Position numbers and translations under genes: made by a program. This document shows positions 36,955 through 45,344 of a stretch of DNA of 64,000 bases, in pieces; position 1 is the stretch's first letter; every line of letters starts with the position of its first letter. Under the pieces are notes generated by a model, which saw nothing but the letters and a program-made list of their open reading frames with translations, was not told where the DNA came from and did not search any database. The DNA is from Rheinheimera sp. MM224 (GTDB taxonomy: Bacteria > Pseudomonadota > Gammaproteobacteria > Enterobacterales > Alteromonadaceae), in assembly GCF_947090785.1 (NCBI RefSeq), contig NZ_OX352320.1, positions 1,426,001-1,490,000 of the forward strand. Reading direction: 5' to 3'.

Positions 36955-37863
36955 ATGAACTCACTGAATTCAACTATGAAACCAGCATCAGCTCAAGTAC
37001 TGCTAATAGCTATGCTCTGGTTATCGGGGTGTGCTACCTCAACACCAACTGAAAACACAGCAGTTGCCGCCAGCCAGCCTGCTACAACTGATAGTAATCA
37101 TACTAATGGGGATGGCTATACTGAATCCTCTGTTGTGGTCAGCTCCTCCACCGGGCAATGCCACTGTGATTCCAACACGTCTGAGAGTTCTCACACTCAA
37201 AGCGCGACGACACATAGCAGGGATACCGAATGGTTTGGTTTAACGCAGCCTTTTCAGGAAGCGGAACCAGCCATGGGTATACCACTGAACTCGCAATTAG
37301 ACAGTGCTGCAGTGAACAACGGTCAGCCGATCCCTGGTTTAGCGGTAAAACAATTTAGCCGCCGGACTTTACCATCCGAATTAGCCGCTGCTGGTGCTGA
37401 GCCGCAGCTGTACAATTCGGCACCAGTCTTCCAACAAAGCCGCAAATCATTGAGTGACTATGTGGCTCAACTGGCATTTAAACTGGCGGGAAATCAACAA
37501 CTTCAGGGCGTTAAGGTTGGGGTGGCAAGCTTTGTCCTTTTTGATTCTCAGCTAGAACAAACCAGCGCTATAGGCAATCAACTTGCCGAAGAGTTGAGTA
37601 CTGTATTGCCAGGTTATGGCGCTGCAGTGATCGAATATAAACTGACAAAAAATATTACTGTGGGCCCAACAGGTGATTTGTCTTTATCCCGCAGTACGTC
37701 AAAGCTAAGAAATCCACAGGGCATAGACTACGTGCTGACAGGCACTATGACCCCCACACGTCGTGGTCTGCAAATTACCAGCAGAGTCGTCTCTACAAGG
37801 GATAATGTTGTGATTAGTTCAGCCAGCACCTTAATACCAGCCTTGGTATTACAACAGCTTTAA
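36955..37863 (+). CDS. FlgO-family lipoprotein, copy 3 (long Ser/Thr linker)
   Basis: 302 residues from ATG 36955 (TGGAACT upstream). Lipobox LSGC. A Ser/Thr-rich, low-complexity linker (~25-95) with CHCDSN separates it from a C-terminal FlgO domain (~165-300: VGVASFVLFD, ITVGPTGDLSLSRS, YVLTGTMTPTRRGLQITSRVV). Last recognisable host gene before the phage region. Confidence 0.75.
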   Translation: MNSLNSTMKPASAQVLLIAMLWLSGCATSTPTENTAVAASQPATTDSNHTNGDGYTESSVVVSSSTGQCHCDSNTSESSHTQSATTHSRDTEWFGLTQPFQEAEPAMGIPLNSQLDSAAVNNGQPIPGLAVKQFSRRTLPSELAAAGAEPQLYNSAPVFQQSRKSLSDYVAQLAFKLAGNQQLQGVKVGVASFVLFDSQLEQTSAIGNQLAEELSTVLPGYGAAVIEYKLTKNITVGPTGDLSLSRSTSKLRNPQGIDYVLTGTMTPTRRGLQITSRVVSTRDNVVISSASTLIPALVLQQL

Positions 37864-37970
37864 GCTTCAGACAGCTGAATAAAAGACGGTAGGATCGAAG
37901 TGAAAAAATGGCCGCCCCAACAGGAACCTACAGTCATTAATTTTAAAGCCTTACAAGGCTGATTTATAAA

Positions 37971-37994
37971 ACTGTAGTATTAACTGTAGTATTA
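37971..37994. repeat. Two tandem 12-bp repeats at the phage boundary
   Basis: ACTGTAGTATTA occurs twice head to tail (37971-37982, 37983-37994). Position next to the AlpA/Xis-like gene suggests integrase/excisionase arm sites; this is inference. Confidence 0.55.
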
Positions 37995-38025
37995 AAACTT
38001 TTTGCTGCTCGTTTTAAATTAAAGA

Positions 38026-38046
38026 ACCACCAGTGCGGTGGTTCCT
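38026..38046 (-). terminator. Terminator of the leftward phage operon
   Basis: GAACCACC-AGTGC-GGTGGTTC, 8-bp stem, followed on the minus strand by TTTAATTT. It lies 40 bp after the last gene of the operon. Confidence 0.7.
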
Positions 38047-38085
38047 TAAAATATGTCCTGCCTTACTACCTGCCTATCCGTATTT

Positions 38086-38319
38086 TTAGTTAACACTTTG
38101 AGCGTCAATTTGCTGACTGTCAGAATTAGATCCTGCCTGGTTAGTCGTGTTCAGTGGCAGTTCGTTTATCCAGTTCTCAATTTCTTGTTTGTTCCAAGCA
38201 ACAGATCGCGGCCCCAGTTTTTTCGGTGCCGGCGCTTTGTTATCTTTCACCAGTGAATACCAGGTGGTTTTTCCAACTGGTACCATCTGCAGTACTTCCG
38301 GCAATCTGATTAATTGCAT
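38086..38319 (-). CDS. AlpA/excisionase-like DNA-binding protein
   Basis: 77 residues. MerR-type winged helix as in AlpA and Xis proteins: LIRLPEVLQMVPVGKTTWYSLVKD...PAPKKLGPRSVAWNKQEIENWI. The C-terminal tail is low complexity. AlpA-family proteins activate integrase genes or act directly as excisionase. Being the last gene before the host boundary fits an Xis role. Confidence 0.8.
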   Translation of the reverse strand: MQLIRLPEVLQMVPVGKTTWYSLVKDNKAPAPKKLGPRSVAWNKQEIENWINELPLNTTNQAGSNSDSQQIDAQSVN

Positions 38320-38322
38320 AAT

Positions 38323-38667
38323 TCACCTGCCTTGCTTAAATTTTATTATTTCGGCCGCAAACAAATTGAGTCGCTTTTCAATGACGCGCTGCAATAGCGG
38401 CATCACATCGGCGACAATCATCGGGATCAGTTCATTGGTGATTAATCCTGCCTGCTCTTCACTGATCAATGCTGGCTTTACTGACTCTTCAGCTGCAACT
38501 GGTTGGAACATAACAGAGCGAATACGCTTCACTGGATTACTTCCAACAGCAAAATTCTGGAGCCAAACCTTATCATCGTGATAGGCAAGCACTTTGCAAA
38601 GACTCCAATTTATTCCGCCTTTTTCTTTGTACTGGCAGGTTTCACCTACCTTTGGGGCGTATTCCAC
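38323..38667 (-). CDS. Phage protein of unknown function
   Basis: 114 residues from GTG 38667; its start overlaps the stop of the upstream gene (TAGTG). The N-terminal half looks like a small SH3-like beta domain (CQYKEKGGINWSLCKVLAYHDDKVWLQN), the C-terminal half is helical. No family recognised. Confidence 0.6.
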   Translation of the reverse strand: MEYAPKVGETCQYKEKGGINWSLCKVLAYHDDKVWLQNFAVGSNPVKRIRSVMFQPVAAEESVKPALISEEQAGLITNELIPMIVADVMPLLQRVIEKRLNLFAAEIIKFKQGR

Positions 38668-38876
38668 TATTCACCTGCCTTAGCCAGTGCGGCCGTTACA
38701 ACAGCTTGTACTTTTATTTTTTCAGCTGCGACTTGAGCGTTCATTTCACAGCGCCAAACGTGGCTATTCATGAAGGCATTCCACTTTTTCATAAATGTGC
38801 GCTTTTTCGTTGGCTCAGTGATCACAAACTCTTTGCCACAGCCGTTGCAGGTGCAGCGAAAGGATTCAATTAGCAT
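38667..38876 (-). CDS. Small zinc-ribbon-like phage protein
   Basis: 69 residues. The N-terminus has CTCNGCGKEF, and one more Cys follows in HVWRCEM, compatible with a zinc site; the C-terminus is an Ala-rich helix. Start overlaps the helicase stop (TAATG). Function unknown. Confidence 0.6.
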   Translation of the reverse strand: MLIESFRCTCNGCGKEFVITEPTKKRTFMKKWNAFMNSHVWRCEMNAQVAAEKIKVQAVVTAALAKAGE

Positions 38877-40546
38877 TACGCTGACTCCTTCACTGCTGCG
38901 TTGCGACTGGCAAGGTAGCGTTCGGCCAGTGCTTGAATACGGGTTTTATCTGAATGCCTGGCTTCAAGCTGTTTGCCCGGGTCGATAATGCCGGTGGCTT
39001 GAGATTGTTTCAGGCCCAGCAGCTCAACCATTGGCGGATCAGAACCTTCATCAGTGTTCAGGTAAACAGCGGTGATCTGCTCTTGCTGGCCTTCACGGTC
39101 CAGACGGCCGATGATTTGCTCATGCACTTTAGGTGACCAGTCCAACTCACCAAACAGTACGGTTGAACAACGGTACTGAAGTCCATCAAGGCCAGCACCA
39201 CTTCGAAGCGACATAATGAAAATGTTGGTTTCACCTTCAACAAAACGGCGCTTGGATTCGTTTTTCTGGGCCTCAGATTCGCTGCCGGTGTACATAGCCG
39301 GTTTGAATCTGGCCAGTTCCTTCAGCCAAATGTCATACACATCACGGTGCCAGCCCACCAGCATAAACGGCACTCCGTTCTCAGCCAGAATGCTGGCGTA
39401 ACGGGCCACGCTCAGTGCTTTAGACACTCCGGTTGCATGGCGTAACAACAGATCCAACTCACGACCAGCGCGGCCACGCTCCATAAATGAGCCAGATACT
39501 GTTTTAAGTGCCAACTGCCTGGCTAAGTCGTCGATAGACTTAATAGCTTTTTCGTCGGCTTCTACATGCTCAACGATGGAATTAAGTGGTGGCATCTGTT
39601 GACCAACATCACGTTTAGTCCGACGAAGCATGACATTCTGTTCACGCAGGTAAGAGCCCAGCGCTTCAGGATCTGCCACTTGCTTGTCGTCCTTACACCA
39701 TTCACGGGTAAATTCATCAAACGAACCTAAAAGTGAGCTGTCCAAAAACTGCATGATGTTCCAGATTTCGGCGCCATAGTTGTAAATAGGTGTGGCAGAT
39801 AGCCCTAATCTGTATTGTGATGAATCAGATAGTAGTTTTGCAGCTTCGCCTTTGCCGCTCTTGGTACCGGTCCGCAACTCCTGAATTTCGTCGTACACAA
39901 CGGTTTTAAAGAACCCATCAGAAAAGGTATCTATCCAACCCAGCAGCTGGCTGTAGCGGTATAGATAAACGTCAGCTGGTGGCAGGCTATATGGTTTGGT
40001 ACCTTTTATTTTATGGACCTTCAATGTGGTGAAACTTTCTATTTTCTCCTGCCACTGTGCCTGTAAGTGGGTTTGCATGACGACAGCAGCTGGCACGGTA
40101 CCAGCTTCGAGCAGCAAGCCAGCTGTCGTGTAGGTTTTACCAAGGCCAACATCATCACCCAGCAAAAGAGCTAACCGCGCCAGCGTTAAATCTATAGCTT
40201 GGCCCTGATACTGCCGGATCTGTTGCCCTTCTTTTAAACCATGGCGATCTGCAGGCTTATAATCCGGCCGCAGTATCACTTCCATTCGAGCCTGAGTATT
40301 TTCGAAACTAATCCGGCCATTGTTCAGAGTTATGTTATCGCTGCATGACATCTGCATAGGGTAGCGCTGCTGGAACCACGACAGATCAGCGCAGTGTGCT
40401 GAGTCGTTAGGAAAGGTGAATTCGCCTGACTGCCACTTCGGGATCCGTGGGAATAAATGCTTTAGTCTTATTGCTACATGAGGCGGAATGGCTGTCATGA
40501 TCCATTTGTTATCCACCAAGCTTAACTTACCGTAAGTTTTTATCAT
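38876..40546 (-). CDS. SNF2-family DEAD/DEAH helicase
   Basis: 556 residues with both RecA-like lobes. Walker A DDVGLGKTYTTAG, motif II YDEIQEL, motif III LSATPIYN, and C-terminal motifs FIMSLRSGAGLDGLQ and IIGRLDREGQ. Phage SNF2 helicases act in replication or recombination. The start overlaps the nuclease-like gene (ATGA), which suggests a helicase-nuclease pair. Bases 39790-39873 of this gene recur at the right edge of the window. Confidence 0.88.
   Translation of the reverse strand: MIKTYGKLSLVDNKWIMTAIPPHVAIRLKHLFPRIPKWQSGEFTFPNDSAHCADLSWFQQRYPMQMSCSDNITLNNGRISFENTQARMEVILRPDYKPADRHGLKEGQQIRQYQGQAIDLTLARLALLLGDDVGLGKTYTTAGLLLEAGTVPAAVVMQTHLQAQWQEKIESFTTLKVHKIKGTKPYSLPPADVYLYRYSQLLGWIDTFSDGFFKTVVYDEIQELRTGTKSGKGEAAKLLSDSSQYRLGLSATPIYNYGAEIWNIMQFLDSSLLGSFDEFTREWCKDDKQVADPEALGSYLREQNVMLRRTKRDVGQQMPPLNSIVEHVEADEKAIKSIDDLARQLALKTVSGSFMERGRAGRELDLLLRHATGVSKALSVARYASILAENGVPFMLVGWHRDVYDIWLKELARFKPAMYTGSESEAQKNESKRRFVEGETNIFIMSLRSGAGLDGLQYRCSTVLFGELDWSPKVHEQIIGRLDREGQQEQITAVYLNTDEGSDPPMVELLGLKQSQATGIIDPGKQLEARHSDKTRIQALAERYLASRNAAVKESA
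39790..39873 (+). repeat. 84-bp segment duplicated at the window end (copy 1)
   Basis: Identical in the same orientation to 63917-64000. It lies inside the SNF2 helicase gene, antisense to it. The base before the repeat differs (G here, A in copy 2). Confidence 0.95.
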
Positions 40547-40920
40547 AACCAGCCGGCTCCCATCGATGATACAAACGCTGGCTTACCTTCAATAGATGCA
40601 GGCAATTGCATAGCTGTTGCGGTAAGCAGTACTACAGCGTCCACAGATTCATGTTTTGCATAGCGCTCAAGTTGGCGGTATATCCGCATGCGCTGAGCTT
40701 TTGCCTTCAGCTCTAAAGCAACGTTGCAGCCGTCAATAGTTAAGTAAAAATCAACGATATCGCTTTCAGACAGGCGTTTTTCACGAACGAATGAATAGCC
40801 ACTTTCAGTAAGTGCGTTTTCTAACTGGCCCTGAGCTTTCTTCTCTACAGTTGCATCCAGCCTTTGGTTTGAAAGCCAGACCAGCAAAACAGAAACTGGG
40901 GTTGTTTTTTCCAAGCTCAT
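40543..40920 (-). CDS. Small nuclease-like protein (PD-(D/E)XK/VRR-NUC-like)
   Basis: 125 residues from ATG 40920 (GGGGTG upstream, ATGA overlap with the previous stop). The core ESDIVDFYLTIDGCNVALELKAKAQ has the D...ExK spacing of PD-(D/E)XK nucleases, followed by a helix with RQLERYAKH. Placed directly before a SNF2 helicase, as in other phages. The assignment rests on motif pattern only. Confidence 0.6.
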   Translation of the reverse strand: MSLEKTTPVSVLLVWLSNQRLDATVEKKAQGQLENALTESGYSFVREKRLSESDIVDFYLTIDGCNVALELKAKAQRMRIYRQLERYAKHESVDAVVLLTATAMQLPASIEGKPAFVSSMGAGWL

Positions 40921-41120
40921 GCTGCACCCCACGGGAAAAGCCGGAACACAAAAAAGGCAGATCCAGCACTGATGGCTATCACTCCGTAAAACGTCCAGCG
41001 TTCAATGCTGCTCAGAAAGCGCTTGCTTTGGCTGATGCGTGAATATTTGTGCATCCAGATAGCGATAACGCCGGTTACTAACATCAATATCAGGGCCAAA
41101 GCCCAAAGGAATATGTTCAT
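40917..41120 (-). CDS. Small phage membrane protein
   Basis: 67 residues with two hydrophobic helices (FLWALALILMLVTGVIAIWM and FYGVIAISAGSAFFVFRLF). Starts and ends in ATGA overlaps with its neighbours. Function unknown. Confidence 0.55.
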   Translation of the reverse strand: MNIFLWALALILMLVTGVIAIWMHKYSRISQSKRFLSSIERWTFYGVIAISAGSAFFVFRLFPWGAA

Positions 41121-41914
41121 GCTGCACCTGCCTCTTGATCACGTTTATGCTCAATAGCTTTGTCTTCACCCAGCAACCGCCAGTCTGGCCAGTCACGCTT
41201 TTCATTCTTTACGAGTTTGGCTTGTAGCGTATCAACAACCTGTTCAGCTATTTCTTCGTCTGATACTCCATCCCTAATCGCGTGGCGCCATGCACCATCT
41301 AAAGCCAGCATCGCAACATCGATCCATTCGCTGAGGTCGTGTGGTTTTTCTGCCACTTCCTTCAGTTCCTTGGCTATGTGGTCAAGGATTCCACCTGTGC
41401 GAAGACCGGGGCCAAAAGCTTTTTGGCTGAAAGCTATTTGCCGGACTAAGTGAGCAATCAACGGGTAACCATCGTGGGATTCCAGTAACTGACTAATATC
41501 AGTCTTACCTGTCAATTCAGCAGCATACTTATCTGCAAAGTCCTGCCACTCAGCAAATTCAGGGTCGACATTGACTGTTGCCCAGCTAATAAACTCACTA
41601 ACAGCCTTTGCCGACACTTGCGCATCGTGGGCGGCAAGGTCTTGTTCAGGAGAACTCCTTAAAACTGCCTCCATTTGGTAAACTGCCGCTGCTTGTCCCT
41701 CTGGAATGAGATCAATCACATTTACAGCATTGGTCATTGCTCCACGCATTACTTCGGCTTGAGCAGCTAAAGCATCCACCAGAGATTTAAGTTCCCGCAC
41801 TTCAGCCTCTGATTTAAGTGCTCTTATGATTGCCAGCAGGTACATTTCACGTTGACTGCCGCTACCGAACTCTTGCTCAAGTTCTTTTTCGTAGATTTCA
41901 ATGGATTGGCTCAT
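41117..41914 (-). CDS. DUF550 (dATP/dGTP pyrophosphohydrolase-like) protein
   Basis: 265 residues. The C-terminal ~105 residues match the DUF550/MazG-like pattern: HLVRQIAFSQKAFGPGLRTGGILDHIAKELKEV and SEWIDVAMLALDGAWRHA with E-x-x-D metal ligands. DUF550 domains hydrolyse dATP/dGTP in some phages. The N-terminal half is a helical domain with RALKSEAEVRELKSLVDAL and is not recognised. Coupled by ATGA to Dam; a nucleotide-pool or DNA-modification role is plausible. Confidence 0.72.
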   Translation of the reverse strand: MSQSIEIYEKELEQEFGSGSQREMYLLAIIRALKSEAEVRELKSLVDALAAQAEVMRGAMTNAVNVIDLIPEGQAAAVYQMEAVLRSSPEQDLAAHDAQVSAKAVSEFISWATVNVDPEFAEWQDFADKYAAELTGKTDISQLLESHDGYPLIAHLVRQIAFSQKAFGPGLRTGGILDHIAKELKEVAEKPHDLSEWIDVAMLALDGAWRHAIRDGVSDEEIAEQVVDTLQAKLVKNEKRDWPDWRLLGEDKAIEHKRDQEAGAA

Positions 41915-42744
41915 GCTGCTTGCTCCTGAGGAAAAAACGATGCGATTAGTTCTTTTGCTTTGCCACGGTTTTGGCCGTTCTGGGAAATGTTCCGCTGAAC
42001 GTCAAAGCATTGCAGTGTGGCGCCTGAATAAAGTGCCCGGGTTTCGGGCGTGTTGTGGTTGGATAAAACCACAGGGACCTTGCAGGCCATTGCCAGTTTT
42101 GCCAGCTGGTGTTGTTGAGCTAGCGAAAAACCACCGGCTGAATAGCTGGTAAAGTTTGCTGTGCTGGTAAGTGGCACGTAAGGCGGATCGCAGTACACAA
42201 CGCAGTCACTGGGTAAGTTGGTGAATGCATCTTCAAAACTGCGGCATAGCACCTCAGCTCTGTCTAAGCGGCTTGCGAACGCAGCCAATTCAGCTTTAGG
42301 GAAGTAGGGCTCTTTGTATTTACCAAAAGACACATTGAACTTGCCGCTCTGGTTATAGCGGCACAGGCCGTTAAAGCAGAACCGGTTCAGATAAACAAAC
42401 AGCAAGGCCTTTTCGTACTGATCCGCAGTCGAATTGAACAGAGCTCTAAGCAACCTGAATTGCTCGTCTGTGTTGTTCGCCGGCCCAAAGAACCCTGCAG
42501 CATCTGCAATAAAAGCTGCTGGTGCCTGTTTCAGTTGTGCGAATGTATTAATCAGGTCCGGGTTAATGTCACTCAGTATGTAGTGGTCATAATCTGTGTT
42601 TAAGAAAATCGAACCTGCTCCAACGAACGGTTCTACCAGGCACTGATCTTTTGGAAGAATAGCGCTGATCCTTGCTGCCAATTTTGCTTTGCCGCCTGCC
42701 CATTTCAGGAATGGGCGATTGATTACTGGTTGTGGTGCATTCAC
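41911..42744 (-). CDS. dam: Phage Dam-type DNA adenine methyltransferase
   Basis: 277 residues. The N-terminus has FLKWAGGKAKL (SAM-binding FxGxK), then LVEPFVGAGSIFL and the catalytic DPPY in VVYCDPPYVPL, the alpha-class order of Dam. Expected target GATC. Phage Dam enzymes can protect against host MutH or restriction, or control packaging; the host mutH is in this window. ATGA overlap with DUF550. Confidence 0.9.
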   Translation of the reverse strand: MNAPQPVINRPFLKWAGGKAKLAARISAILPKDQCLVEPFVGAGSIFLNTDYDHYILSDINPDLINTFAQLKQAPAAFIADAAGFFGPANNTDEQFRLLRALFNSTADQYEKALLFVYLNRFCFNGLCRYNQSGKFNVSFGKYKEPYFPKAELAAFASRLDRAEVLCRSFEDAFTNLPSDCVVYCDPPYVPLTSTANFTSYSAGGFSLAQQHQLAKLAMACKVPVVLSNHNTPETRALYSGATLQCFDVQRNISQNGQNRGKAKELIASFFPQEQAA

Positions 42745-42953
42745 TTTGCCACCTCACTGACTTCAATAGGCCAGCCGACCCAACTTACACAATTACGTGA
42801 TTCAACCAGGCGATCATTCGTTACTTTGCGGCTTACCATTTCTTCGGCGCAGTATTCCGCTCTGGTAGACACAGGGCGAGGGTAGACGGCAATCACTATT
42901 ACCGCGGCGAATCCGGCAATGCCGATGGCAACCAATAGAACTGGGCGTTTCAT
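42741..42953 (-). CDS. Small membrane-anchored phage protein
   Basis: 70 residues from ATG 42953 (ATGA overlap with the preceding stop). One N-terminal hydrophobic helix (VLLVAIGIAGFAAVIVIAVY) and a short exposed part with three Cys. Function unknown. Confidence 0.55.
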   Translation of the reverse strand: MKRPVLLVAIGIAGFAAVIVIAVYPRPVSTRAEYCAEEMVSRKVTNDRLVESRNCVSWVGWPIEVSEVAK

Positions 42954-43405
42954 GCTAAAACCTCGCCATATTTGCTTAGTAAAAATTCCACACATTCGCT
43001 TTCAATGGTTAATCGCTCACTTTCGCTTAGTGGCACTGGTGGTGTGACTTCATAGACAAAAACTGGCACGCCTTTGCTAAGCCAAAACTGTCTGGCGGAC
43101 TCGTAAGCTTCTCTGGCTGCAGGGCTATCTATATGAAAGCTACGGTCATGCTTTTGCAGTCGACCTAGCTCTATTAGCTTGTACACTCGCTTGCGGCGTT
43201 GGGTTTCACTTAACCTGGTTGTGATATTGGCAAGCTCACCACCCCACATATAGGACGAGTAAAAGAAATGGCTGAAGCGCTCTCCTTTATCAGCGTCATT
43301 TACCGCATATCTTCCACCAACAAAATTAGTGATTACGCGCTTTGCCATCTGTTTTAACTGGTACAGCCATATCGATTGAATTAATTCGTCATCAGTCATT
43401 TTCAT
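42950..43405 (-). CDS. Phage protein of unknown function
   Basis: 151 residues, soluble, with a helix-turn-helix-like stretch ITTRLSETQRRKRVYKLIELGRLQKHDRSF that resembles a winged helix. ATGA overlaps on both sides. It may be a regulator, but this is weak. Confidence 0.55.
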   Translation of the reverse strand: MKMTDDELIQSIWLYQLKQMAKRVITNFVGGRYAVNDADKGERFSHFFYSSYMWGGELANITTRLSETQRRKRVYKLIELGRLQKHDRSFHIDSPAAREAYESARQFWLSKGVPVFVYEVTPPVPLSESERLTIESECVEFLLSKYGEVLA

Positions 43406-44040
43406 GCTGCCACCTCACCAGCTTTCAGCGTGTCGTACATGTGGATCGCATGCACAATGGCGTAGCAGCACCAGATATAGTGAAAGCGAAACTTGTCTAA
43501 GCCACCGTCCCAAAAGTCGACAAGCTCCATACCGCCAGCATCTGAGCTGTCCCAATCGTTTATGCGATATGCAACGTCATATTCACTTCTTTCGTAAGAG
43601 TTAATGAAGTCTTTCACGGCATCCGTTGCTTCTTCAATTCTCTGAGCTTCGCTTTCGTCTTGCGGGTCTAAACTCTCTACAAACTCAGCAAGGTATTCTT
43701 TAAGCCTTGTTTCGTATGCGTCGAAATCAGGCTCTGAGGTGATAGCGTTGGCGCCAGAATGACCAGCTCCTGCTTGAACCTTTTCTTCCCAGTAAGTCGG
43801 GTTTATTGAACCAGGCGTACCACGAAAAAATTCAAACATGTCGGTCAAACGGTAAAAAGTAAAACAACCCATATCGCCACTTATGCAAAGGTAACCAGGC
43901 CATGTTGTGATGTTGTAGTGCATGCTATTGGTGTTTGGCTTTGCTACCTTTAAATGACGATAAAGCCCATCATCTTTAAGAACCGTTAGTTGGTGCAGCT
44001 CTACATCTTTGGTAAAGCGCTCAAAAGTGCAACTGGTCAT
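43402..44040 (-). CDS. Phage protein of unknown function
   Basis: 212 residues, acidic, with aromatic-rich ends (YNITTWPGYLCISGDMGCFTFYR; FHYIWCCYAIVHAIHMY). Directly downstream of the DGR reverse transcriptase and overlapping its stop. Such proteins are common conserved unknowns in phage early operons. No function can be given. Confidence 0.55.
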   Translation of the reverse strand: MTSCTFERFTKDVELHQLTVLKDDGLYRHLKVAKPNTNSMHYNITTWPGYLCISGDMGCFTFYRLTDMFEFFRGTPGSINPTYWEEKVQAGAGHSGANAITSEPDFDAYETRLKEYLAEFVESLDPQDESEAQRIEEATDAVKDFINSYERSEYDVAYRINDWDSSDAGGMELVDFWDGGLDKFRFHYIWCCYAIVHAIHMYDTLKAGEVAA

Positions 44041-45344
44041 AAAATTAACCTCTGAACATTGTTAGTCTTTATCTCAACCAGCTGACCTTCGAGCCGGTAA
44101 TCAAACTTGCGGTTTACTGTGACTGAGCTGATCCACGGATAACGGTCCAGAATCTTGCCCATCAGCCTGGTACTGTTCGATTGCTTGATATGGCCTGTGT
44201 AGCTGGCAACGACAGAGCGAATATGCCGGATATCTTCTGGCGTTGCGGTGATTACATCAGAGGTGACGAACTGATTTTCAAAGCTGGCCAGCGCCTCTTG
44301 GAAGTGAGTCACTACACGACGGCGTGTTTGTGTGTGGGTAGGTCTTAAGACATAACCCAGAAAGTCGATACCGTCTGAAAGTGGCCGCAGCTTAATATCC
44401 GGCTTCAGCTTGAGTTTTAACTTCTCAGCAATGAAGCGTTCTATTTCGGCCTGCCAGCGCTGCAGCTGGGCTTTGTCGTGATGGATAATCACAAAGTCAT
44501 CCACGTAACGCAGATAGCGCTTGGCTTTTAAAGTGTGTTTAACGAATTGATCCAGCTCGTTCAAATAGACGTTTGCGAAGAACTGCGAACTCAGGTTGCC
44601 AATAGGTAGGCCGCAACCAGGTGCTGAGTTTTCAAGGCGCTTATGCATTGGCACTATGGCGCGCTCTGCATCTGAACACAGGTATCTAACACCTTGCTGT
44701 AGCGGGTGGTTTTTCAATAGGGCGTGAGTGGCATGCATCACCTGGTTGGATGCACCAGATTTCACCAGCTTCGTTTTTAACTGGGCCCACAGCGTAGGGC
44801 GATGGATTGAGTTAAAGAAGTTGTGAATATCCAGCTGCAGGTAAAATGCTTTAGGTACCTGCCGGATAAACTGCTGCAAACGCTCAACTGCTTTATGTGA
44901 GCCTTTACCTGTTTGGTTTGCATAGCTGTCGTAGATAAACGCCGGCTGCCAAAGTTTTTCCAGCTGTGGTACCAGCCAATGGTGCACAACACGGTCTGAA
45001 AAATCAGGCGCGTGTATTTCCCGGGCTTTTGGCCGGGCCGCAATAAAGCAGGTGCTTTGCTTTGGCTGCCATGAACAGTCGTTAATGCTGTGCTGCAATT
45101 CCAGTAAGCCACTTGACCAGCTGGTATCGAAATGGAGCTGGTTTGCGCTTGGTTTTTTGCCTTTACGGGCCTTTACCCAAGCGCTATAAATTTGCTGGAG
45201 AGAAACGACTTCATTACACTGACACTCACCGCCGCGAACCGCACGGACGCACGCGTTGTTGTTGATGTCGTTGTTGTTGACATTGCCGTTGTTGAAATTG
45301 ACCACCCAGCGGGCAGACTTGTTACCGTTAGCTTGAAGCGTCAT
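44037..45344 (-). CDS. DGR reverse transcriptase with template repeat in its N-terminus
   Basis: 435 residues. RT core: ARPKAREIHAPDFSDRVVHHWL, FIYDSYANQTGKGSHKA, motif A LQLDIHNFFNSI, the DGR-specific LPIGNLSSQ (IGxxxSQ instead of QGxxxSP), and catalytic YVDD. This is the error-prone RT that copies template RNA with adenine mutagenesis. The ATG at 45344 is supported by AAGGGGA and an ATGA overlap with the Avd stop. No later ATG, GTG or TTG occurs before the RT domain (which begins about LQQIYSAWVKARKGKK), so residues 9-39 are the translated template repeat, Asn-rich and reading into the RT in frame. Confidence 0.92.
   Translation of the reverse strand: MTLQANGNKSARWVVNFNNGNVNNNDINNNACVRAVRGGECQCNEVVSLQQIYSAWVKARKGKKPSANQLHFDTSWSSGLLELQHSINDCSWQPKQSTCFIAARPKAREIHAPDFSDRVVHHWLVPQLEKLWQPAFIYDSYANQTGKGSHKAVERLQQFIRQVPKAFYLQLDIHNFFNSIHRPTLWAQLKTKLVKSGASNQVMHATHALLKNHPLQQGVRYLCSDAERAIVPMHKRLENSAPGCGLPIGNLSSQFFANVYLNELDQFVKHTLKAKRYLRYVDDFVIIHHDKAQLQRWQAEIERFIAEKLKLKLKPDIKLRPLSDGIDFLGYVLRPTHTQTRRRVVTHFQEALASFENQFVTSDVITATPEDIRHIRSVVASYTGHIKQSNSTRLMGKILDRYPWISSVTVNRKFDYRLEGQLVEIKTNNVQRLIL
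45228..45319 (-). repeat. DGR template repeat (TR)
   Basis: 92 bp, matching VR1 and VR2 except at template adenines (15 differences to VR1, 13 to VR2, all at coding-strand A). AAC/AAT codons dominate the variable part. The flanks (TCTGCCCGCTGGGTGGTC and the GC-rich GCGTGCGTCCGTGCGG end) are invariant. It ends in GGTGAG where the VRs have GGTCAG, the expected IMH*/IMH difference. It is located inside the RT gene. Confidence 0.95.

Larger units (their letters stand above)
37864..38085. other. Host/phage boundary region (candidate left attachment side)
   Basis: Gene character changes here from host lipoproteins to phage genes on the opposite strand. The 222-bp gap holds the tandem repeat at 37971 and the terminator at 38026. 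No tRNA or tmRNA end is visible. A core att sequence cannot be proved without the other end, which is outside the window. Confidence 0.4.

Noticed and set aside
37864..38085. tRNA or tmRNA as attachment gene
   Set aside because: No cloverleaf or TTCRA segment is visible near the boundary.
38147..38581. Rightward ORFs over the AlpA-like region
   Set aside because: Shadows of the coupled leftward genes; no start signals.
44037..45344. Reverse transcriptase as a retron, group II intron or anti-phage DRT
   Set aside because: It has the DGR motif IGxxxSQ, an adjacent template repeat with adenine-specific mismatches and an Avd gene; no msr/msd or intron ribozyme structure was seen.
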